From the NCBI GenBank assembly GCA_028685755.1, contig JAQUDJ010000012.1, positions 3,894 to 57,069 of the forward strand: 53,176 nt of DNA. Reading direction: 5' to 3'. Under the pieces are notes generated by a model, which was given only the letters and a program-made list of their open reading frames with translations, was not told the DNA's origin and did no database searches. Below, piece after piece: positions 28,856-35,589 of the stretch; positions within the stretch are counted from its first letter, which is position 1, and each line of letters begins with the position of its first letter. The position numbers and the translations under genes are program-made. The stretch is from Eubacteriales bacterium (lineage in GTDB: Bacteria; Bacillota; Clostridia; Saccharofermentanales; UBA5734).

Positions 28856-29116
28856 ATGGTAGTTGCATCGGTTCGTGTCTTAAATCCGGCGGGACTCCAT
28901 GCCCGTTTAGCGAGTCTTCTATGCGCACGGGCCAAGGCCTTTCAGGCGAATATCGTGATTCGTGCATCTGGTTACTATATTTCTGCTCGCAATATTCTTG
29001 ATATGATGGCTGCCAATGTGCGCTGTGGTGAAGTGATTGTCATTCATTGCGATGGTCAAGATGAAGCTAATGCGCTCTTGGCTTTGTGTGAATTCATTGC
29101 GAATTTAAGTGAATAA
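28856..29116 (+). CDS. HPr-like phosphocarrier protein with His15 but Asn46
   Basis: 86 residues with the HPr fold pattern. NPAGLHARLAS contains His15 in the position phosphorylated by enzyme I, though the usual Pro after Arg is Leu. The regulatory site, normally KSIMG with Ser46, reads RNILD, with Asn at exactly position 46. HPr kinase could not phosphorylate it there. So it may carry phosphate for the sugar phosphotransferase system, or serve as a related regulator, but cannot act as the usual Ser46-P corepressor of CcpA. Crh proteins show the opposite change (Ser46 kept, His15 lost). A second canonical HPr may exist elsewhere. It lies 3 bp after the membrane-protein gene. The ribosome binding site is weak. 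Confidence 0.88.
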   Translation: MVVASVRVLNPAGLHARLASLLCARAKAFQANIVIRASGYYISARNILDMMAANVRCGEVIVIHCDGQDEANALLALCEFIANLSE

Positions 29117-29240
29117 CGAATCATGGCCGTCGATATATGCCTGTTTCGACAAAAACTTCTGATCCAGTCTATTCAAACACACGAAAAACTATGCCAAAAT
29201 AACCTCGCCGGTTGAAATATCACCCTATTAAATAAGCGGG

Positions 29241-29879
29241 ATGTTATGCATGGTTAAGTATGATTTGCCTACAGCGACACAGCTTTTGCGAAAATTAGAA
29301 AACGATCAAACGAGTTTTTATATTGCATCGACAGACTACGATATGCTTAGTCAAGTTTCGCGATTGATCAATCGCAATGGCCTATTAAGTTTGACGGATA
29401 CATCCGGTCGGGTACAATATCTCGTTGATGGGCGACATGGTTCGCCCCTCGCTGCCCGTCGCATCATGGATGCCACACAACGCCTCATGCGCGACCAAGT
29501 CCTCGATCCTGAATCAATGCGTCCACTGATTATTCTGGGTGTCGATGAAATTTTACGTCGCTGGCAAATTCCAGCACATTTGCGTGGCTTTCGCTATTTG
29601 CGCATGTTGCTGCAGATATCTGTCGGGAATGAACAAGAGCTCAGACCGATCGGCAAAACGATGTATCCCTTGATCGCTCAGCGATTTAATGTGAGTTATT
29701 CCCAGATTGAGCGTAATATTCGATATTGCCTCAAGAATCGCACGGATGATTATGCGCATCTGACAAATACGCAAGCCATCTATGCGCTCAGTGATGAAAT
29801 TTCATATTGGGTGGCACAAGTGGCAAAGCAAACAAATCTGCCCATTGTCGCCGAGGCGTCAATGGGCAGATTTGAATGA
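29241..29879 (+). CDS. Standalone Spo0A C-terminal-domain DNA-binding protein
   Basis: 212 residues. From about 97 to 168 it matches the Spo0A effector domain: VDEILRRWQIPAHLRGFRYLR, then GKTMYPLIAQRFNVSYSQIERNIRY, with the recognition-helix pattern SQIERNIR. The first 95 residues do not show a response-regulator receiver (no acidic pair, no phosphorylated Asp context, no KP). They contain an unusual FYIASTDYDMLSQV segment and LSLTDTSGRVQYLVDGRHG. Residues after 170 form an extra helical tail. Spo0A binds 0A boxes and controls sporulation onset; this looks like a paralogue using another input or none. No Shine-Dalgarno sequence is evident at 29241 or at the alternative ATG 29250, so the start is uncertain. 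Confidence 0.83.
   Translation: MLCMVKYDLPTATQLLRKLENDQTSFYIASTDYDMLSQVSRLINRNGLLSLTDTSGRVQYLVDGRHGSPLAARRIMDATQRLMRDQVLDPESMRPLIILGVDEILRRWQIPAHLRGFRYLRMLLQISVGNEQELRPIGKTMYPLIAQRFNVSYSQIERNIRYCLKNRTDDYAHLTNTQAIYALSDEISYWVAQVAKQTNLPIVAEASMGRFE
29823..29874 (-). terminator. Terminator of the HU gene, inside the coding end of the convergent Spo0A-like gene
   Basis: CAAATCTGCCCATTG (29833-29847) and CAATGGGCAGATTTG (29860-29874) form a perfect 15-bp stem with a 12-nt loop. Read on the minus strand it is followed by the T-rich TTTGCTTTGCC, while on the plus strand no T run follows. It therefore fits the HU transcript, although it encodes the last residues of the plus-strand protein. Confidence 0.7.
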
Positions 29880-29930
29880 ATGCTGAGTAGGTGTCAGAGC
29901 GGTGCTCTTGTGTCAGGTCAGCTAATGGAA

Positions 29931-30206
29931 TTAGCCGTTGACTTTGTCTTTGAGCCCTTTACCAGCTTTAAAAACCGGTGCTTTGGAAGCAGGGATTTTG
30001 ATTTCCTGCTTGGTGCTGGGATTGCGGCCTTTGCGAGCTGCACGTTTCCGAACTTCAAAGGTGCCAAAACCAACGAGAACAACTTTGTCATCATTTGCCA
30101 GAGCTTCCGTGATGGAATCGAGAACGGCAGAGATTGCACTTTCGCTGTCTTTCTTGCTCAGTTTGGCCGCCTTTGCGACGGAATCAATCAAATCTGTTTT
30201 GTTCAT
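29931..30206 (-). CDS. hup: HU-type DNA-binding protein
   Basis: Small dimeric nucleoid protein that bends and compacts DNA. 91 residues beginning [20 protein letters not shown], with the signature [25 protein letters not shown] and the DNA-intercalating arm ending near residue 75 ([20 protein letters not shown]). AAGGGGG is placed 8 nt before the ATG. It is convergent with the Spo0A-like gene and divergent from the fumarase genes, and is transcribed on its own. Confidence 0.97.
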   Translation of the reverse strand: MNKTDLIDSVAKAAKLSKKDSESAISAVLDSITEALANDDKVVLVGFGTFEVRKRAARKGRNPSTKQEIKIPASKAPVFKAGKGLKDKVNG

Positions 30207-30428
30207 GAGGAGCCCCCTTCAGGAAGTGATATCTCGAATATTATCTTATGGATTACAGTTTCAAGTCAAGCCTATAATGTTCATAAATCGCAAAAGTTCG
30301 AACAGTTTTCACATTTTATCAGCATTAAATCACTAGATTTTATGTTAATTTACCGAATAATTACTATTTAAACAGTATTTATAGCAATCAACATGATTTT
30401 TGACCGTTTCGAAAAAGCATTCGCATTG

Positions 30429-30434
30429 TATAAT
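30429..30434 (+). promoter_or_regulatory. -10 box for the fumarase genes
   Basis: A perfect TATAAT about 87 nt before the fumarase start. A TTGACC at 30400-30405 is too far (23-bp spacer) to be a normal -35, and TTTCGA at 30407 is only a weak alternative. The call rests on the -10. Confidence 0.45.
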
Positions 30435-30520
30435 GAATTTCAGTTGTAAGTCTACCCACAAGGATATTAATTTTGCAGGCCACTTGAACGAAGCCCCGAG
30501 TGCGCCGGAAAGAGCCAACT

Positions 30521-31363
30521 TTGAAAGAAATTAATTGTGCTGTAATAGAGCAAGCAGTCGCTCGCCTTTGCCAACAAGCGAATATCGAATTAGGTGAAGA
30601 TATCGTACGAGCCATGCAGCAGGCCTTGGCTAACGAACCTGCTCCGGCCGGTCGGGCTGTATTGGAAGAGCTTATTGAGAATGCGGCTTTAGCACGCCGC
30701 GAACGCCTAGCGATTTGCCAAGATACCGGGATGGCGATCATCTTCGTCAAAATTGGCCAGGACGTCCGAATCACTGGCGGCATACTAACCGATGCGATCA
30801 ATGCAGGCGTCTCACGCGGTTATCGCGAAGGTTATTTGCGGGCATCAGTCGTTTCAGATCCATTATTGCGCGTCAATACCGGTGACAATACTCCGGCTGT
30901 AATTCACTACGATCTCGTAGCTGGTGACGCACTTGAAATCACTGTAGCTCCGAAAGGCTTTGGTAGTGAGAACATGTCTGCTGTCAAACTTTTCAGTCCA
31001 TCTGCAGGTGTGGAGGGCGTTAAGCATTTCGTCCTCGAGACAATCCGTAACGCGGGTTCAAACCCCTGCCCGCCGATAATTGTTGGAATAGGGCTCGGTG
31101 GCTCACTCGACAAATGCACCGAACTCGCAAAAACGGCATTGCTCCGATCCGTTGGTGAATATAATCCACAGCCCCATTTGCGTGCACTTGAAGAAGAACT
31201 ATTAGAGGCGGCCAATCAGACTGGAATCGGCCCGTCGGGACTGGGTGGTCGTACGACCGCGCTTGCTGTGCATGTCGAAGCATATCCAACTCACATTGCC
31301 AGTTTGCCCGTTGCTGTAAATATGAGTTGTCATGCAACGCGCCATGCCAGCGTGACCTTGTAA
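30521..31363 (+). CDS. fumA: Fumarate hydratase class I, alpha subunit
   Basis: With the next gene forms the two-subunit, oxygen-sensitive [4Fe-4S] fumarase that interconverts fumarate and malate. 280 residues from a TTG start preceded by GGAAAGAG at 6-nt spacing; an in-frame GTG at 30500 lacks a site. Visible are ICQDTGMAIIFVKIGQDV (cluster-binding Cys region), GSENMSAVKLFSP, GIGLGGSLDKCTELAKTALLR and the end segment GPSGLGGRTTALAVHVE. Anaerobes use it in a reductive or interrupted citric-acid pathway. No aspartate or malate gene is nearby. Confidence 0.94.
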   Translation: MKEINCAVIEQAVARLCQQANIELGEDIVRAMQQALANEPAPAGRAVLEELIENAALARRERLAICQDTGMAIIFVKIGQDVRITGGILTDAINAGVSRGYREGYLRASVVSDPLLRVNTGDNTPAVIHYDLVAGDALEITVAPKGFGSENMSAVKLFSPSAGVEGVKHFVLETIRNAGSNPCPPIIVGIGLGGSLDKCTELAKTALLRSVGEYNPQPHLRALEEELLEAANQTGIGPSGLGGRTTALAVHVEAYPTHIASLPVAVNMSCHATRHASVTL

Positions 31364-31406
31364 ATTGCAACATGTGATACTAAAAAGCAACCCATGGAGC
31401 TTGAAT

Positions 31407-31970
31407 ATGAATAAAATACAGCTGGAATTACCGCTCACACATGAAGCTATCAAAGACTTAAAAGCGGGTGACTTGGTCAGCTTGAGTGGTGTACTCTACA
31501 CGGCACGCGATGCTGCCCATAAGCGCTTGATCGCCGCATTGGAACAGGGTGAACCCTTACCAATTGAATTGCACAATCAAACCATCTATTACGCGGGCCC
31601 TTGCCCGGCTCCCCCTGGACGCCCCATTGGCTCAGCCGGACCGACTACGAGTGGGCGCATGGATGCATATACACCACGGTTGTTAGAACAAGGCTTAATT
31701 GCTATGATCGGCAAAGGCATGCGAACAGAAGCTGTTGTGCAGTCGATCGTGCAACATGGCGCTATTTATTTTGGGGCGACGGGTGGTGCCGGTGCGCTTC
31801 TCGCACAACGCATTTTGCAAGCAACTGTCGTCGCCTATGCCGATCTCGGAGCTGAAGCCATCCGAAAATTAGTCGTCGAAGACTTTCCAGTCGTTGTCTT
31901 GATAGACAGCCTAGGCAACAATCTTTATGAATCCGGACCGGCTGCATGGGCCGAAAAACCGCGAGATTGA
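31407..31970 (+). CDS. fumB: Fumarate hydratase class I, beta subunit
   Basis: 187 residues; supplies the second half of the class I fumarase active site. Family features are LPLTHEAIKDLKAGDLVSLSG, YTARDAAHKRL, YAGPCPAPPGRPIGSAGPTTSGRMD and IGKG near residue 104. The frame is open to 31365, but the ATG at 31407 with GGAG upstream gives the normal N-terminus (MNKIQLELPLT). It lies 43 bp after the alpha subunit. The order alpha-beta is the usual one. Confidence 0.94.
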   Translation: MNKIQLELPLTHEAIKDLKAGDLVSLSGVLYTARDAAHKRLIAALEQGEPLPIELHNQTIYYAGPCPAPPGRPIGSAGPTTSGRMDAYTPRLLEQGLIAMIGKGMRTEAVVQSIVQHGAIYFGATGGAGALLAQRILQATVVAYADLGAEAIRKLVVEDFPVVVLIDSLGNNLYESGPAAWAEKPRD

Positions 31971-32030
31971 GTTGTCAGCACGTTTTTGATCGTGTAAAAT
32001 GAGGGCGTGCTACCGCACAGGAGGATTACC

Positions 32031-32252
32031 ATGAATATTCAAAAAGATATGATTATATCGGACGTGCTCGAATTAGATAAGGGCGCCGTACCGATTTTCT
32101 TCAAGAATGGCCTACATTGCTTAGGTTGCTCGATGGCCTCGGGCGAAACAATTGAAGAAGCTTGTATGGTTCACGGGCTGAACGTTGACAACCTACTCTT
32201 TGAACTCAATAGTTATTTTGAAGTCAAAGACCTACCCACAGCGAATGTCTAA
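32031..32252 (+). CDS. DUF1858 family small protein
   Basis: 73 residues. The NGLHCLGCSMASGETIEEAC segment holds the CxxC and third Cys typical of DUF1858, a family of small cytoplasmic proteins often found beside redox or iron-sulfur enzymes. Function is not established. GGAGG precedes the ATG. It lies 60 bp after the fumarase beta gene, an oxygen-sensitive iron-sulfur enzyme; a link is inference only. A terminator follows. Confidence 0.88.
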   Translation: MNIQKDMIISDVLELDKGAVPIFFKNGLHCLGCSMASGETIEEACMVHGLNVDNLLFELNSYFEVKDLPTANV

Positions 32253-32275
32253 GTATTCGATCTGATGACACGATC

Positions 32276-32313
32276 AAAAATCCCTTAGGCTTCAATCGCC
32301 TGAGGGATTTTTT
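32276..32313 (+). terminator. Intrinsic terminator after the DUF1858 gene
   Basis: AAAAATCCCTTAGGC (32276-32290), a 7-nt loop, then GCCTGAGGGATTTTTT (32298-32313). One G-U pair in the stem, followed by a T run. Confidence 0.9.
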
Positions 32314-32363
32314 GGCTTTTGAACCTTTTCCTGGTCCTGTAAAATCTCCCTAGGAGGCAATGA

Positions 32364-33389
32364 ATGGGCCGTGAGCACAGAAGTTTAATGTTTGTGATGA
32401 TCTGGTTTGCCGGGCTTATTTTGACCGGTATGGTAGGTTATACGATCATTCTTGACGTTTCATTACTAGATGCCCTGTACATGACAGTCATAACCGTGGC
32501 GACCGTCGGATTTCGCGAAGTCGCTGATATGAATGCTCCAGCCAAAATTTTCACGATTTTCATGATCTTTGCCGGACTCGGCCTAGTCGGTTATGCACTG
32601 ACGAATCTCGTTGCATTTTTTACTGAGGGCGAACTCAAACAAGCTTTGCGGAGGAATCGGATGGATAACAAGATTCGTGCTTTACACAAACACTATGTCG
32701 TCTGTGGGGCTGGTGAAACCGCACAAAACGTAATGGCGCAACTTCAAGCGGGGAAAGTCCCATTTGTTGTTGTTGATTTGCGCGAAGACAAAATCCGCGA
32801 ATTTCATGAACGCGGGATTCTGGCGATTCACGGTGATCCGACCCATGAATCTGCCTTAGAAAAAGCGAATATTACGAAAGCTGAAGGCTTAATCTGCGCG
32901 CTATCTACCGATACCGAAAATGTTTTTACCATTTTGACGGCGCGGTATCTCAATCCACAGCTCTACATTATTTCACGTGCAATTGAGCCGCACGCCCATG
33001 AAAAATTGCGCATGGCAGGCGCTGACCGCACGATTTCACCAAACGAAATTGGCGGTCGACGGATGGCTTCAATGGTCCTACGGCCTTCGATCTTCTCATT
33101 CCTCGATGTCGTGACTTATGCCGGTGATGATGTTTTTAATTTAGAAGAAGTGATCCTCGGCGCTAAATCCGAGTTAAATGACAAAACGTTACGCGACGCA
33201 AAAATTCCAGATCGCACCGGGCTGATTGTCATGGCCATCAAAAAATCTGGCACCCGAACGATGATCTTTAATCCAACGGCAGATGAAACTATTCACCTCG
33301 GCGACGCACTGATCGTGCTTGGCAATCCTGACCGTGTCGATGCGCTTAAAAAGCTTGCCTGCGACGAAGGTGTTCGTCTCCATCTTTAA
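32364..33389 (+). CDS. Potassium channel protein with RCK (TrkA-N/TrkA-C) domains
   Basis: 341 residues. Two membrane helices (about 9-29 and 61-88) flank a pore loop. The soluble part has an RCK-N nucleotide fold (HYVVCGAGETAQNVMAQL from about residue 109) and an RCK-C domain toward the end (about 250-341). This is the MthK-like layout of ion-gated K+ channels. The filter region reads TVATVGFREV, so the canonical TVGYGD is TVGFRE with Arg in place of the last Gly. AGGAGG precedes the ATG at 32364; the ATG at 32360 is out of frame. The gene ends 11 bp before the convergent sulfatase gene and its terminator lies inside that gene. Confidence 0.9.
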   Translation: MGREHRSLMFVMIWFAGLILTGMVGYTIILDVSLLDALYMTVITVATVGFREVADMNAPAKIFTIFMIFAGLGLVGYALTNLVAFFTEGELKQALRRNRMDNKIRALHKHYVVCGAGETAQNVMAQLQAGKVPFVVVDLREDKIREFHERGILAIHGDPTHESALEKANITKAEGLICALSTDTENVFTILTARYLNPQLYIISRAIEPHAHEKLRMAGADRTISPNEIGGRRMASMVLRPSIFSFLDVVTYAGDDVFNLEEVILGAKSELNDKTLRDAKIPDRTGLIVMAIKKSGTRTMIFNPTADETIHLGDALIVLGNPDRVDALKKLACDEGVRLHL

Positions 33390-33400
33390 TACCGATCAAA

Positions 33401-35290
33401 TTATATCTGGATGGTGTGCTCGCCCCAAAGCCAATCATATTGTAGCCATTCGTATGCATATAGTAGCTCCGCTGAAACACCAGCGGGGCTGTTTTTTTGG
33501 CGCTGCAATTCCATGACAAGTCGATGATGAGCCTGTAAGGGCAACTTGGCCGCATGTAATAATTGGGGCGCTAACGCATTAAAATCACATGCATGCTCAC
33601 CTGACTCCGCCGTTAAAGTCAACCCCATTTGCAACGCTTGGGGATTTGCCCAGAGACACCACGGTACAGCATAAAGCGCGGGGTCCTGGACAGACTTGGC
33701 AAAGCCCGACTTTAACATCAGCTGATAACCTGAATGCTCGCCTAGACCAGGCAAATGGTCACCAAAAGTCAGGATGATGGCTGGCTTTTCACTGGCTTGT
33801 AGATGCGTTTTGACTGCTTGATATAATTTGCCTGCATCACGTACCCCTTGGGTGTAATTGATAATTGCTTGTTGATCGCCTGACGTGGCGGCTAAATGTG
33901 CATCAAAAATCGGTGTTGACTGGGGATCGATCTCGTCTTGGGCGTAGCGAAAAGTAGCATAGGGACCGTGATTTTGCATCGTTAAAACATATAGCATTTG
34001 CGGTTCGCTTGTCGCATCCAGTTGCTGACAAATCGGATCAATTAGTGCTTCATCCGCCATGTACCAGCCCTTTTCACGGTATTGCCCAGCTGCTAAAAAT
34101 TCTTCTAGCCCAAGGAAGTGATCAAAACCAAAGGCTGGATAGATGCGGTCGCGATCATAAAAGGTGCGTGTATAGCTGTGAAAGGCGGTCGTCTGATACC
34201 CTAGCGTTTTGAGATAAGCGGGTAGCGCGGGAACGTCCTGTTGAAGGTGTAGAAATGGACAAGCCGCATCATGAAGATTTTGCATTGATAAACTCGTCAA
34301 GAACTCAAACTCAGTGTTCGCCGTGGATCCGGCAAAACAACTTGCTCGCACGTCACCTTGGAAATCCTGACGAAAAGCGGCAAAGGGGTCTTCGGTAAAT
34401 GTCAGACCGGGAATTCGCGTGATATCCCAAAACGCTTCTAGTGCAAAAATAATCAGTGTCGGAAGTACCGGAGGCTCAGTAATCGGCGAACTTGCCTGTG
34501 GAGTTTCGCAAATAGGGGCATGCAGAGAAGAATCGGGCGTGTTGACGAAAAAGTGACCGCCGGTTTGATTCAACACGTCGCATATGCTGCTAGCATGGTC
34601 GGCTCGATAATCAAGTGGCCGATCTTGTTCGACCGCAACGAGCCGAATATGGCCGACAAAGCCCAACAAAACACCGTGGAGGCGGACATTTTGGTCGTAA
34701 TTTTGACTGTTAAATGATGGCACCAATTTGAATCGCCGATTCATTGTACCGTTGGCCCAACTTGAATAGCGACTAAACAAGACCAGGATCGCGAGTGATC
34801 CGACCAATGCAAATACGCGGGACTCCATGCCCGCAAGTCCTGATGCAAAAGGTCGATCAACAAAACGGGCAATGAAGATATTGCCGACGACTAAAAAACT
34901 GCTAATCGGGACAAATAAAATTGGCCGGATATAGTGACTGACGAGCTCGCTGAATTTGCCAGGATCGCTACTTTTGAATAAATCTGACCACAAAAAATGG
35001 GTCAGCGCGTTTTCGAATTTAACATGGTCAACACTGGCGATAACATAAGTTAAAAAAAGGACCACGGAAAATCCAAGCCAATAGTGGTTAACCAAAGCAA
35101 TCAAAAGCAATTGTGCCAGACTCAGCAGAAGCAGACTTGGCACAATTACCCGCCATTGATGAAAGAGCCATCCAAGCACCGATCGAGGTCGATCAAGTGC
35201 GACAGCCTGAATGATGACCAAGATCAAAAATGAGCTGGCAAGTAAATAATTTACAAGCGGATGAGTGAGTGTTGCAATCAAACTAGTCAT
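33401..35290 (-). CDS. LTA-synthase family membrane sulfatase (alkaline phosphatase superfamily)
   Basis: 629 residues from the ATG at 35290; in-frame ATG 35353 and TTG 35374 are alternatives and none has a clear ribosome binding site. Five membrane helices fill the first 175 residues, followed by an extracellular sulfatase domain. The nucleophile threonine lies in GSTANTEFEFLTS (about Thr323). LTMQNHGPY and FGDHLPGLG contribute metal ligands. Such enzymes add glycerol-phosphate to lipoteichoic acid or related surface polymers, but some clades have other roles. About 30 residues at the C-terminus overlap the terminator of the convergent gene. Divergent from the hydrogenase gene. Confidence 0.87.
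   Translation of the reverse strand: MTSLIATLTHPLVNYLLASSFLILVIIQAVALDRPRSVLGWLFHQWRVIVPSLLLLSLAQLLLIALVNHYWLGFSVVLFLTYVIASVDHVKFENALTHFLWSDLFKSSDPGKFSELVSHYIRPILFVPISSFLVVGNIFIARFVDRPFASGLAGMESRVFALVGSLAILVLFSRYSSWANGTMNRRFKLVPSFNSQNYDQNVRLHGVLLGFVGHIRLVAVEQDRPLDYRADHASSICDVLNQTGGHFFVNTPDSSLHAPICETPQASSPITEPPVLPTLIIFALEAFWDITRIPGLTFTEDPFAAFRQDFQGDVRASCFAGSTANTEFEFLTSLSMQNLHDAACPFLHLQQDVPALPAYLKTLGYQTTAFHSYTRTFYDRDRIYPAFGFDHFLGLEEFLAAGQYREKGWYMADEALIDPICQQLDATSEPQMLYVLTMQNHGPYATFRYAQDEIDPQSTPIFDAHLAATSGDQQAIINYTQGVRDAGKLYQAVKTHLQASEKPAIILTFGDHLPGLGEHSGYQLMLKSGFAKSVQDPALYAVPWCLWANPQALQMGLTLTAESGEHACDFNALAPQLLHAAKLPLQAHHRLVMELQRQKNSPAGVSAELLYAYEWLQYDWLWGEHTIQI
33465..33498 (+). terminator. Terminator of the K+ channel gene, inside the coding end of the convergent sulfatase
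   Basis: AGCTCCGCTG (33465-33474), a 6-nt loop, CAGCGGGGCT (33481-33490), then G and seven T. One G-U pair. It is a clean plus-strand intrinsic terminator located within the last codons of the minus-strand gene. Confidence 0.88.
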
Positions 35291-35589
35291 AACATATTTT
35301 GAATCGATTTTCGGTCCAATGTCAAATCGGTAGCACACGGATAATTGACCCATAAAAATGGTTAAAATGGACAACTTGAATCACATATTTGAGCAAGTCT
35401 TTCTGCTCAACTGCCTAGATCTCACCAAATCAGCCAAAAATGCTCAAAATTCGCAATCGTTTCCGCCCTTTTTCCATTGCATACAATCCAAATTTAGCTA
35501 TAATGGAACTGTTTGTAACCTATGAAACAAAAAAGCTGCCTTATGAGGCCTCGAAAGCTTGGCGAGATTCAAATCAGAGAGGGCAAAGC
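35291..35589. promoter_or_regulatory. Divergent regulatory region between the sulfatase and hydrogenase genes
   Basis: About 300 bp without a gene. It holds a hydrogenase promoter (TTGCAT 35477-35482, 16-bp spacer, TATAAT 35499-35504) and then an 80-nt leader. It also has an inverted repeat TTGAGCA (35389-35395) / TGCTCAA (35404-35410) with an 8-nt spacer, a possible operator. On the minus strand TTGAGC and TATGTG are 17 bp apart and could be a weak sulfatase promoter overlapping that repeat. Confidence 0.55.

Noticed and set aside
29880-30371. 163-codon plus-strand frame over the HU gene
   Set aside because: It overlaps HU on the opposite strand, lacks a start signal and has no domain-like sequence.
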